A stretch of DNA of 17,500 nt from Chrysomallon squamiferum (GCA_012295275.1 CM022669.1:18476091-18493590); one strand, 5' to 3'; shown: positions 1 through 8,861, counted from the first letter of the stretch. Notes: generated by a model from the letters alone, not told the origin. Numbers and translations: made by a program.

Positions 1-278
1 ATCAAACGCGAACAAAGGACAGAAGATTACCATAGATTTAAACATACTTGTAGAAGAAAACAAAATATATGCTGGGTTTAAAAACCCTCATTAGCCAAAT
101 AGTAATTAATTAATTAATTAATTCTGATTACTGTGGGTGAAAAACGAGCAGAATTATAATTGAAAAGACTTCGTTATGATTAGCGTTTTCAATAAATGAA
201 CTCCAAATAACCTTTTTCTAATTTTCTAATTCTTGGAGGCTGTGAAATCAAAAAGGAAGAGAAAAAATATATAAAAAT

Positions 279-298
279 TAATAATAATAATAATAATA

Positions 299-345
<47 letters not shown>
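279..345. repeat. (AAT)n followed directly by (ATT)n, inverted repeat
   Basis: About six AAT units (279-297) run straight into about sixteen ATT units (298-345). The two halves are complementary, so the block can fold into an AT-only hairpin or cruciform as well as being a slippage-prone microsatellite. Confidence 0.9.
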
Positions 346-347
<2 letters not shown>

Positions 348-514
348 AACAAAAATAAATGGCTTTTAAAATCTCACCTCCTCTGCGATCGGTGAATCGT
401 GTTTTTAATAAATAAAAATAATTTTTTGTTAGTTAATATTTTAAAATATAATCGACCTCCTGAAATATCGACATCATTATTTTTTTAAATCATTTTTACC
501 ATAACAATAACAAC

Positions 515-569
515 AAACAAAAAAAACAAAAAAAAAAAAAAAAAAAAAAAAAAAGAAAGAAAGAAAGAA
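515..569. repeat. Poly(A) tract ending in (GAAA)n
   Basis: A long run of A, interrupted early by C and ending in GAAA units. This is low-complexity sequence with no gene content. It could be the tail of an old retroposon, but no body is recognisable. Confidence 0.85.
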
Positions 570-745
570 GTTAGGCCACAAACGTAGATCTTAAAGAATC
601 CTGTATACATAATTATCCTTCGATTTTCACCCAATATAACTCTAAATTAATATTTAAAAATCTAATAACCACCATTTTCAAACTTGACTTGTAACAGTTT
701 TTTGACAGGACAACAAACTAGCGATCTAAACTTATAAAAACATAC

Positions 746-769
746 GCACTCTTTTCTTATCGCAGCCAT
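746..769 (-). CDS. Candidate first coding exon of a leftward gene
   Basis: On the minus strand an ATG at 769-767 sits in a good context (A at -3, G at +4) and encodes MAAIRKEC. A strong donor, GTATGT, follows at 745 and would leave phase 0. The start codon lies inside a GCCAAAATGGCTGCG element, close to the YY1 site that overlaps the initiator ATG of many animal housekeeping genes. Without splicing the frame closes at 662-664 after 35 residues, so the gene must continue left in further exons, none of which I can identify in 1-745. The product is unknown. The call rests on promoter context, start context and donor quality, not on homology. Confidence 0.4.
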
Positions 770-812
770 TTTGGCGCAAGAATTTAAACATGACGTCATC
801 CTTGGCAACATT
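770..812. promoter_or_regulatory. Compact bidirectional promoter with CRE, E2F-type and RFX-like motifs
   Basis: Within about 45 bp are TTTGGCGC (770-777, matching the E2F consensus TTTSGCGC), a perfect palindromic CRE TGACGTCA (791-798), and TTGGCAAC (802-809), which matches the right half of an RFX X-box. A further half-CRE TGACGTT lies at 814-820. The block separates a leftward ATG (769) from rightward starts (813 or 913) and is GC-richer than its surroundings. Divergent promoters of this kind are common in compact animal gene pairs. Factor binding is inferred from consensus matches only. Confidence 0.55.
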
Positions 813-912
813 ATGACGTTCTCAGTTGACAATGTACCGTGTTTTGTGAGTGATATTGGATTACTTATTTACAGAAGAACATAAACATTTAGATGATTTA
901 GATTCGTTTATT

Positions 913-952
913 ATGGATTTACTTTATAATGAAGTTCAGAAGAATACAAAAG
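913..952 (+). CDS. Candidate first coding exon of a rightward gene
   Basis: ATG at 913 encodes MDLLYNEVQKNTK and meets a textbook donor, AAG|GTAAGTAAGT, after 952, leaving phase 1. The frame stays open upstream to about 840 and is rich in acidic and charged residues, so translation could begin further left or the exon could be longer. Four other ATGs precede it (790, 813, 834, 893). The one at 813 opens an 11-codon stretch that ends at another good donor, GTGAGT at 846, and is an alternative first exon. The CRE/E2F promoter block lies 100-140 bp upstream. The gene family is not recognised. A possible last exon lies at 2535-2657, and no middle exon was found. Confidence 0.4.
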
Positions 953-2284
953 GTAAGTAAGTATAACAATTCATTAATTACTTATGCAGTTTTAATCATT
1001 TTAATCAAACTTTAAAAGACACGAGACCAACACTTTTCGTTGCTAGGTGTCAGCCATTCGTTACTGCAATATCACTGCACTTACTGCACATTACTGAATA
1101 TGACAAACACAAAGTTATAATTATTATATATATAATTGGCTTATTTTATCAAAAGCATTGCTATATTATTTTTAAAAAACATGAATATTATTCCTAAGTG
1201 GAATATGGCTGAATGACTAAAACTGACATAAGATTTGGGTTCTATATATTTATATTTTTAACTTTGTGTTTATTATGGCAATGGCTAGTAGTAATGTTTG
1301 TTTCAGATTGAGAGTTTACCTATATATATATTTTGTTTTTTATTATTATTTTTAATGTTTGGGGTATGAAGAATTTTGAATATTTTTGTGTACAATAATA
1401 ATTATTATAAGTTGTAGTATAAAAATATAATAATTATTAATACTGAAATTTACTTACTATTTACATTGTAGTAAGCCTGGACGTATATCACAAACATGCA
1501 TACCAAATTGCAGTTAATATTTTTAACATTTATTTTACACGCAATTTTTTACACATAACTATTCTTGATGTGCGTAGAATGTACTTGTACAATTTCAAAA
1601 TTAAAAAGCAATGTTTATCAAAAAAAAATAAAAAAATAAAAAAAAAAAAAAAAAAAGAAAAAAAACATTGTGAAAAACATGATATTTTAAAACATAATGT
1701 AATTCAAAACTTTCTTAATTATATATAAGATAAAATAAAATTACATTAATTTTATGAACCAACTGATTTTCTTTTTGTGACAATAGATTCACCACAATCA
1801 TTTTACTGTTGGTTCAAATAAATGAATAAATTTAATAATAATAATAATAAAATAAAATAATAAAAATATTAAAAATGAATAATTTAATAAATAAATAAAT
1901 ACATTCAAAAATTATCTTTATTATTATTATTTATAAAAAAAAAATTGTATTTTTCTGTATTTTAATGTCTTTGTTTACATTAATTATTATATGTATTATT
2001 TGAAATAAATGAATAAATAAAAAAAAAAAATAATAAAAAAAAATAATAATAATAATAAAAAAAATAATAAAAAAAAAAAAAAAAAAATAAATAAATAAAA
2101 AAATAAATAAAAAAAATAAACAAATATTCTACACTATGTTAACTCAGTACAAAGTATTTCTGTTAGTATAACATCTACAGGACTAGTTTTCTTAACATTT
2201 AAAATCAAGTTACAGCACCAAAAGACTTGCCAAAGCAAAAAAAAAAAAAAAAAAAAAATAAAAAAAAAATAAAATAAAAAAAAA

Positions 2285-2327
<43 letters not shown>

Positions 2328-2534
2328 AATAAATACATAAATAAATAAATAAATAATAATCCAAAATAAAAAATAAAAAAAATTAAGAAAATGAATTAAC
2401 TGCCATCTACATATAGCTGCAAGCACCATTAAAAACAATAAAACTCTGAGCAAATTAACTTATTTTCTATCTTCTGAGAGTCAGACATATAACTGCTGTA
2501 CATGAAAAAGCTGATATTTAAGGTATTCTCATGA
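953..2534. other. AT-rich stretch, probable intron(s) of the rightward gene
   Basis: No exon is supported here. A small cluster of TTACTGCA-like words occurs at 1060-1095. From 1620 onward the sequence is dominated by A-rich simple repeats. Open frames in this stretch on the minus strand are runs of Phe, Ile and Tyr produced by poly(A) on the opposite strand and are not genes. Confidence 0.5.
1620..2395. repeat. A-rich simple-repeat blocks
   Basis: Separate blocks of poly(A), (AAAT)n and (AAT)n at about 1620-1668, 1836-1900, 2008-2120 and 2238-2392, divided by ordinary AT-rich sequence. The block at 2238-2392 is one of the longest nearly pure A tracts in the window. Confidence 0.85.
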
Positions 2535-2657
2535 AGTCTCATATCTAGTTTAATTAATGTAATTAATGCCACTAAAATAATTGGGTTGGATGCATTACAG
2601 CTGAACAAAGATCTGAATATTAATGAAGATTTGGACCACATCAAGCTTCAGTTTTAA
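2535..2657 (+). CDS. Candidate terminal exon of the rightward gene
   Basis: The plus strand is open from 2535 to a TAA at 2655-2657. The final 18 codons after an acceptor-like GCATTACAG (ending at 2600) are rich in Asp, Glu, Asn, Lys and Leu (LNKDLNINEDLDHIKLQF), unlike the Phe/Ile/Lys junk typical of this DNA. AATAAA-type signals follow within about 15 bases of the stop, although AATAAA is common here by chance. If real, this would close the gene begun at 913 and place it tail to tail with the minus-strand gene ending at 4009. The acceptor at 2600 gives phase 0 whereas the first exon ends in phase 1, so at least one middle exon or another acceptor is needed. No family is recognised. Confidence 0.3.
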   Translation, partial: SLISSLINVINATKIIGLDALQLNKDLNINEDLDHIKLQF

Positions 2658-3158
2658 TGAAAATAAAATAAAATTAAATTAAATTAAAATCTTGGTCATT
2701 GATACCTAATGACATAGATTTGCCATTTATAATTTACTTAGTGTCTTAAGTGTGTATGTGTATTTGAGACTAGACTAAGACTGGAAAAAGCAATAATTAT
2801 TTCTTATAAAATAGAACATTTAAAGTATCAGATAAATAAGACAATCTTCTGAGCAAAAGATTTCAATAATTTTAGCCACACAGCCCAATAGCTCATCTTC
2901 CAAAAGATAATACTGTTAACTATTTTTAAATGAAATGGACTGAGAATAAATGTATTATGTAAGAAAAAACATTGAACTTATGGAGCAAGTCATGGAAATA
3001 ATATTTGAAAAGGAACACACTGACGGCTCGTAAGCAGTAAACAGGTTTTGAATTTTAATATTACAATTCGAGGAAAAAAAAAATTTAAAATGTCTAACAC
3101 ATACAGCATAGTTTATACTAAAACTTCAAAAAGCAACAAGTTGAAGAAATAAAATAAA
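2658..3158. other. Non-coding AT-rich stretch between convergent genes
   Basis: No exon, RNA gene or structured repeat is seen apart from short A-rich words. It would lie between the end of the rightward candidate and the 3' untranslated region of the minus-strand gene. Several ATTAAA-type polyadenylation words occur on the minus strand just to its right (for example near 3054, 3176 and 3215), and none stands out. Confidence 0.4.
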
Positions 3159-3996
3159 AAAATCTCACAGACACTGAATTTAATCTTACATTCTCAGCAG
3201 GATATAATAAAAATCTTAATTTAATAGTTCAAGCCAAGATCATCGTATTTCAAAATGCATATATTAACGAATCAAAGAAAAAAAAAAAAAAATAATAATA
3301 ATAAAAAAAATAAATATAAAAAATAAATAAACACATAAATATAAATATATCACAGTGTTTGAACATGAGCAAAAGAATTTAAATCATTAGATTTATATTA
3401 TCACGGTCCAAGTTTTTGTTCATCATCTTGTAAGAAAATATGAGTGAAAAACTTATGAGCAAGAAAATTAAATATCACAGATACGTTACTCATATCATAC
3501 AAGCAGGAGATTCTTAAACTTCTGACTCAAAGCTAGAGTCCAAAGCCATCATAATTTTAAAAGAAAAAATACAAAATTTTTTAGACAATAAGTTAAAAAT
3601 ATCACAGACTTTGAACTCAAATACTGTTATTATACAAGTGTTGGCTTCTGGTCATCATCACTGAAGGGAATCACAGTATAAGATTTAATAATAATAATAC
3701 TCATCAAAAAATATCACAGATTTTAAAATTATTTCCAACCTCCTCATATACCACAAATGTTTTACTGTCATAATTGTAGTTCATGCCTGGCCCACCACAA
3801 GTAATCATTTTTGAAAAATATCACGGATAATCTTATCATCTGTTTTGCAGACGAGGGATAATCATCATTTTTATAAAATATATTGCAAACAAAATCTATT
3901 AACACATTTTTAAGTATTAAATTTATAGCTAAAGCCTGGTTTCCTTATCTTTAACACAGTAAAATCAGACACTAACAGATATTGTGAAATCTCAGA
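3159..3996 (-). repeat. Diverged tandem array with recurrent CTGTGATATT motif, in the likely 3' UTR
   Basis: On the plus strand the word AAATATCACAG or a close variant recurs at 3159, 3343, 3395, 3470, 3597, 3709 and 3816, with a degenerate copy at 3984. Main spacings are 127, 127, 112 and 107 bases. Each copy is followed by a TCATCAT-like word before the next anchor, so this is a degenerate tandem repeat of roughly 110-125 bp. The array lies immediately downstream of the minus-strand stop codon at 4009, and its last copy reaches the end of the coding region. In the transcript the anchor reads CUGUGAUAUUU. Confidence 0.6.
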
Positions 3997-4008
3997 CCCC
4001 AAAACTTG

Positions 4009-4827
4009 TCATCTTTCTGAAGTTACGTGTTTGCTGTACCATCCAGGTTTTGTATTAGGTCGTGGATGAATCACTGAAGTCCCCAACATCTTGTGTGGAT
4101 TTCGGACTAGACCCTTTTTACTGGCACTAACATTAGCTGTCTTTGAGGTGGAAAATTTTAAATTCACATTATCAGAAACCTCAGGGAAGTCCTTTTCATC
4201 AGGTGACAAGTCTTCAGAAGCTGGTAGCTTTCCTGGCGATGGAGAAGCTGGTGGTAAAGAAATGTTTTCATCTGAATTTGTTTCTGATGCATTAGTGTTT
4301 GTCACAGCTCTGTTTGGTATAGGTGCCAGAGAAAATGTTTCTAACTCTCGCTTGTTTCGCCAAGATGTTGCACTGGAAAATACTGGTCTTCTGTTCCTTG
4401 TCATGTCCTCAGCTTGAACAACTTTAGAATTGAGAATCAACGGGCAGGTCAGCAGATCTGCATCTTGCTGATTAGAAAAACCTGCCTTCCTCAAACCTAG
4501 AGGTCCAGTGGGATGACCATTAGAATGTCCAGTCTTGAGTCCAGAAATAAAATTAGAAGAAATATGAAGGTTAGGAAATCCTTCAGGATGACCATTAAAA
4601 GATCCAGTATAATGACCATTAGTGTGTCCAGCAGGATGACTTCCTTCACCTGAGTCTGACACAATGTGATGACCAGTTCTGGACGTGACTTGATGTTTGC
4701 GTGAATCTGAGTGTGAGTGAGGGCTCCTCGCCTGACCTGACAGTAAGAAGTTTCTGAAGACTCTCGTACTGTCTAGATGTTGCTGTTTCTGCTTTGTAGG
4801 AACCACATTTGTTTTAGATCTACGAAA
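4009..4827 (-). CDS. Terminal coding exon of the large minus-strand gene (unknown, Ser/Thr-rich protein)
   Basis: The exon begins after an acceptor (T-run then CATAG, AG at 4829-4828) and runs 272 codons in phase 0 to a TGA at 4011-4009. The translation starts FRRSKTN and ends KPGWYSKHVTSER. It is rich in Ser, Thr, Asn, His, Pro and Lys, poor in Cys, has no membrane segment, and looks intrinsically disordered. Around exon residues 65-107 there is a short degenerate repeat with three NGH motifs (near residues 70, 78 and 103), mirrored in the DNA by repeats of ATGACCATTA. Basic clusters could act in nuclear localisation or RNA binding, which is inference. The exon joins the 10751-11361 exon across a 5.9 kb intron with matching phase 0. 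No known domain was recognised. The 108-codon frame on the opposite strand (4091-4417) is its shadow. Confidence 0.8.
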   Translation of the reverse strand, partial: FRRSKTNVVPTKQKQQHLDSTRVFRNFLLSGQARSPHSHSDSRKHQVTSRTGHHIVSDSGEGSHPAGHTNGHYTGSFNGHPEGFPNLHISSNFISGLKTGHSNGHPTGPLGLRKAGFSNQQDADLLTCPLILNSKVVQAEDMTRNRRPVFSSATSWRNKRELETFSLAPIPNRAVTNTNASETNSDENISLPPASPSPGKLPASEDLSPDEKDFPEVSDNVNLKFSTSKTANVSASKKGLVRNPHKMLGTSVIHPRPNTKPGWYSKHVTSER

Positions 4828-4832
4828 CTATG

Positions 4833-4871
4833 AAAAAAAAAAAAAAAAATAATAATAATAATAATAGTACT

Positions 4872-4906
<35 letters not shown>

Positions 4907-4960
4907 GTAATAATAATAACAGTACTTATAATAATACTTATAATAATATTAATAAAAAAA

Positions 4961-4994
<34 letters not shown>

Positions 4995-5096
4995 TAATAA
5001 TAATAATGAAAAATGAAAATAAAATAAAAATAATAAAGGAACTGATCACATATAAATGTATGGATAAATGTATGCATACATACATACATACACACA
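4833..5096. repeat. Poly(A), (AAT)n and (CATA)n simple repeats
   Basis: A run of 17 A (4833-4849) is followed by (AAT)n interspersed with TACTTATAAT words to about 5030, then by (CATA)n at 5072-5095. On the minus strand the poly(A) forms the T-run polypyrimidine tract of the acceptor at 4828, so the simple repeat appears to contribute to splice-site definition. Confidence 0.85.
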
Positions 5097-5679
5097 TTCA
5101 ATCACCATGAATATAACTGAGCTTTGAATATAAATATACATTTTATGTTTTCAGAATAAAAATGAACAAACAAATAAATAATTAAATACAGTTTGTCCAA
5201 CCCCCTCCCAAAACAAAGCATGAATAATAACAAAAAATTATAATAAAAAAATTAAAAATTAAAATAAGAAAAATAACAAAATTTAGAAAGGAAAAAAAAA
5301 AAAAAAAATAATACTTGTTTAATCACTAATTTCTGTGTTTTCAGCATCCTACATTCTTTATTATCAACATTCACAGATATTCTAACTTTTTTGTGACAAA
5401 AACAAAGACACCCAAACAAAAAAAATAAAATAAAAAATCTACAATATGGTTACAATTTTACTCACTCAATTACACACAGAAATTAGCTCCAGGTAGGAAG
5501 GAATACAGGTTTATTCAAATTGAAATTATTCAAATCATTATTATTATTTTTTTGGCTGTAAATGAAAAAAAAATTTGAATATTTTCTGCATGACTGGGTA
5601 ACTCGAAATTTGTCTCACATTGTGAACACTGGTTTACAACACAGGGGGACTGAAAGATAAAAGAGTTGTCACTCGAGAG
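5097..5679. other. Intronic AT-rich stretch, no gene seen
   Basis: This is part of the 5.9 kb intron 10750-4828. Only short A-rich tracts (for example 5291-5308) are visible. Confidence 0.5.
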
Positions 5680-5760
5680 ATCAAATATGTGGAGGTGTAA
5701 AACACTGGGTTTGGCAATCTGCAGCACAGATGGATTTGGGTTCTAATCCAGTCAGGGAAC
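5680..5760 (+). mobile_element. tRNA-derived SINE-like fragment
   Basis: The plus strand carries a tRNA-like head. TGGAGGTGTAAAACACTGG (5690-5708) resembles an A box, and about 30 bases later GGGTTCTAATCC (5738-5749) matches the B box GGTTCGAATCC with one substitution. The spacing is that of a tRNA promoter and the block is GC-richer than its intronic surroundings. The two halves do not fold into a clean functional tRNA, so a decayed SINE head is more likely than a tRNA gene. The 3' end and target-site duplications could not be fixed. Confidence 0.45.
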
Positions 5761-5979
5761 AACAGCTTGTTAAAAATACACTTTTGTTTTCTTTGTTGCT
5801 TATTTAATTTAAATTTTTGAAACATTAACAAAAATAATAACCAAAAAGAACAAAAATGCCCTGTTTTAATTGTTTTTGGTTATAAAAAATAGAAAATGGA
5901 AGGTGAAAGGACACCACATATTTAACCAAATGTTGTACAACATTTTTTTTTTTTTTTATCTTTAGCAAAATGAAATGCA

Positions 5980-6240
5980 GTGAAAAAAAAAAATTATTAA
6001 AAAAATAATAATAATAAGTCAACAAATATGCTAAAATAAATAAATAATACTTTTTAATAAAAAAAATTCCATCCACTATACATTACACAAGTTATATAAA
6101 AATGTTTTTGTAAAATAATAAATTAAAAAATTAAATAGACAAATAATAATAATAAAATAAATAAATAAATAAATAAATAAAAAAAAAAAATAAAATAAAA
6201 TAAATACAAAATACAAATACAAATAAAAAGAATAAAAATT
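5980..6240. repeat. (AAAT)n, (AAT)n and A-rich block
   Basis: Low-complexity A-rich sequence with (AAAT)n near 6150-6180 and AAATAC words near 6200-6225, lying inside the long intron. Confidence 0.8.
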
Positions 6241-6300
6241 ATTTAATCATGCAAGACACCATTAACCAATCATTATCTTTTTATTTTAAAAGACAGTTGG

Positions 6301-6302
<2 letters not shown>

Positions 6303-6332
<30 letters not shown>
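6303..6332. repeat. (CA)n microsatellite
   Basis: About 15 uninterrupted CA units, a typical dinucleotide microsatellite inside the long intron. Confidence 0.95.
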
Positions 6333-6335
<3 letters not shown>

Positions 6336-7579
6336 CACTGCATCATTCACCATTTTCTAAATTATCTTAATAATGTACTGTGTTCAGTTAAATTCAGTTA
6401 ACTTCAATAAACATTAAGCTTGTATCATTAAAATAATAAAAAGAAACTTAATATTTTTGCACTGTAATGTTTAATCTGCCTAATGGTTAATAAAATACCT
6501 CTTACGATACAGATGAAATGAACCAAGCTATGTAATAATTTATGTAACTCAATGCACACCAAAGCATAAAATGATTTGGGAAATGAAACATCCTGAATGC
6601 TGGAAGTATTTAGTACCTGTAATCAGGTTTGAAAACTCAGATAGGCTTTTAGCAGAGAAGGAAAAGGAATGAAATGTAAAAATGATATCGGACATATAAA
6701 AATTAAGAGCAGTTAGGAACAGATTAAAGATGGTTATGTATGGGGCCTATTTGTGTTGTCACTTGAAATTTCAGAAATGATATTAAAAGCCTTTTTTTTT
6801 TAATTCAGTGGTAATACCTAATTGATATCAGTTGCATTAAAATAGTTTTTATTATTATTATTATTATTATTTTTTTTTTTTTTTGAAACTGATATTTTAA
6901 TAGTATGTAACTTTCATGTGTGAATATTATTAATACAATTTAAATTAAAATAAAATAATATTATTTTGTAAAATCCTCAGATTAAAAAGGACAACAAGAA
7001 TAGAACCCCTTCCCAAAGTGTCAAAGTATTTATAATTTTTAAAATTATTGTTGTACATAAACAAAATGAAAGCATACAGAAAATAAAAAAAAGTAAAAAG
7101 TAAAATGAACAATAAAAAAAAAAAAAAAAATAATATATATATATATATATATATATAAGTAATAAATAAATAAATAACATGACATAACATAAAAATAATG
7201 ACAAAACAGTTTATAGATTTTGACATTTTTCTTGAGAGCGACACACACACAGATACACACATACGCATATTAAAAAAAACCTTAAAATTTCTTTTGTCAT
7301 TTATTCTATAAATAAATATAATACACAACACATAAATTAAAGAAAATCCTTTGTATCACAAATAAATGCAAAAATGACACCTGAAAGGTAATCTCACCTT
7401 TGAGTGTAACAAATTGTCTGTAACAGACACAGATGTAGTCTCGTTTCAAAAATATTAAAAAAAAAAAAAAAAATTAAAATGTTACAAAAAGTGAAAAATA
7501 AAATAATCCTTAATGGTTTCCTTCACAATTATTATAACTGATACTTAAATGATTCATTCTCGTTACAATACACCTGTTC
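6333..7579. other. Intronic AT-rich stretch
   Basis: No gene is seen. It contains (ATT)n with a T-run at 6849-6884, a poly(A) then (TA)n block at 7117-7157, and poly(A) at 7457-7473. A 20-base segment with both splice signals at 7398-7417 is reported as a finding. The minus-strand frames at 6945-7331 are repeat-encoded. Confidence 0.5.
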
Positions 7580-7936
7580 AGGTATTGTGTAACAGTAAAC
7601 TACCTGGATTGTCGACTGAATGAACAAATAGGTAACATGACAAATTACATAAAAACCATTTGTTGTGCTGACTTGTTAATGATGCACACAGTGAGATTGC
7701 GTTGTGTTGGGTTCCGGCGTTTACAGTCAGTTTAAACGAAAGTAACTTTACCTGGATTTTGTTTTGAGCAGTTTTGTGTGCAGGTGTAATTAAGGTAAAC
7801 AGTTTAGTGTTGAGATAAGTGTGGTAAATTGTGATAAAAATTAGTGTTAAATTGACGTAATTAATTATGTAATGTTTCAAATATTTGATCTTGAGTGTAA
7901 ATAAAACACGGTTTACAGCAAAAAAAAAAAAAAAAA
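7580..7936 (+). mobile_element. Retroposon-like 3' end with poly(A) signal and tail
   Basis: The plus strand changes character here to G/T-rich sequence. It ends in AATAAA (7900-7905), then 14 bases, then 17 A residues (7920-7936). A polyadenylation signal at the correct distance from a genomic A run is the mark of a reverse-transcribed RNA 3' end, such as a processed pseudogene, LINE or SINE. The word TACCTGGATT occurs twice (about 7602 and 7750). The left boundary is a guess, no target-site duplication was found, and no protein similarity is recognised. A-runs are so common in this window that chance remains possible. Confidence 0.3.
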
Positions 7937-8106
7937 TGAAAACAACAAAAAAAAGCCAACAAAATAATAATAAAATAAAAAAATAAAAAAAAATAAAAAA
8001 TAATACTAATAAAATTAAAAATAATAACGAAAAAAAATTAAAACAAATGAAAAAAAAAAAACAATGAATAAAACCAATGTTGGACAAAAAAAAAAAAAAA
8101 AAAAAA
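7937..8106. repeat. A-rich low-complexity block
   Basis: Irregular AAAT/AAC-rich sequence ending in a run of 20 A. It may be the degraded continuation of the poly(A) tail at 7920. Confidence 0.8.
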
Positions 8107-8497
8107 ATTTACCAATAATGGTAAATGAATACCAGGCATTAAACATAAAAACATGATATTAACTTATTTCTAGAATTTACTATTATTTTTTTAAAGTTGA
8201 CATTCATTTAAGATTAAATTTTTCCATTCTTTCACACAAACACCCCCACAAAACCCTCATAAAACCCCACAAAAAACCAACAGACATATAAAACAAAATA
8301 TTTTATCTAAATGAAATAAATGTAATAACTTTAATCACAGGAACACTAATATTATTCTTCTTCTCATTTTTCTTGTTGAATATGTGTTCTCACAATATGT
8401 ATTATTATATCATATTATCAAATATATTCTTAGTATTATGAAAAGAGATTAAATTTGATGACTATTGCTATGCATAAACTCACACACACACACACAG

Positions 8498-8534
<37 letters not shown>

Positions 8535-8861
8535 AACTCAATATAAAATTCACTATCATTGTAACACACGTGAATACTAAATCAATTTTTACCCTAAAAA
8601 TTTGAAGAAAAAAACCCAAATCATAATCCTTATAAAAATTTATAAAAAGAAAATAAGAAAGAAAAAAGAACCAAACAAGATCCATTCAATCAATAATTAC
8701 ATCCTTGTTAGCAACCAAGTCCATCCCAATCACTTTCACATTTCTTTAAAAAAATCAGTTTTTCCTTTCAAAACGGTCAAAAGGCTAATTATGGTGATTC
8801 TTGTATGCAAAACGTCTCAATCGCTTTAAGTTATCAATTGGTTTGTGTTGTTCTTAATTGA
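8107..8861. other. Intronic stretch, no gene seen, with composite (CA)n(GA)n microsatellite
   Basis: The only clear structure is a composite microsatellite: (CA)n at 8481-8496, then (AG)n at 8501-8530. Open frames on both strands across 8449-8829 are low-complexity and not supported as genes. Confidence 0.55.

Larger units (their letters stand above)
1..745. other. AT-rich non-coding stretch, probable first intron of the leftward gene
   Basis: No convincing exon is visible. The stretch holds two simple-repeat blocks (279-345 and 515-569), described separately. If the leftward gene starting at 769 is real, its first intron begins at 745 and runs left through this region. An acceptor/donor pair at 460 and 377 on the minus strand was examined and does not fit the required phase. 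Confidence 0.4.

Noticed and set aside
378-459. Acceptor (ATATTTCAG) and donor (AG|GTGAGA) on the minus strand bounding an 82-bp segment, as exon 2 of the leftward gene
   Set aside because: The only stop-free frame needs an incoming phase of 1, while the first exon at 769-746 ends in phase 0. The peptide is Lys/Phe/Leu-rich, as expected of AT-rich junk.
731-740. TATAAAA-like word on the plus strand upstream of the divergent promoter
   Set aside because: It lies inside the leftward gene's presumed intron and is not at a useful distance from the best rightward start; such words are common in this AT-rich DNA.
3159-3996. CRISPR-like array
   Set aside because: Repeats are long, degenerate and unevenly spaced, there are no exact short repeats with unique spacers, and the context is clearly a eukaryotic gene.
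4091-4417. 108-codon plus-strand ORF
   Set aside because: Antisense of the terminal exon. The minus frame is far longer, spliced in phase and of coherent composition.
4828-5097. 89-codon minus-strand open frame
   Set aside because: Poly-Tyr/Ile/Leu/Phe encoded by (AAT)n and poly(A), overlapping the acceptor of a real exon; a simple-repeat artefact.
5690-5749. Functional tRNA gene
   Set aside because: A-box and B-box-like words are present, but I could not form an acceptor stem and anticodon arm around them; a SINE fragment fits better.
7578-8087. 169-codon minus-strand open frame, with about 110 codons of mixed composition
   Set aside because: The plus strand here is poor in C, which removes minus-strand stops. 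The N-terminal part is poly-Phe from A-rich repeats, no splice sites or domains are visible, and the plus strand ends in a poly(A) signal and tail.
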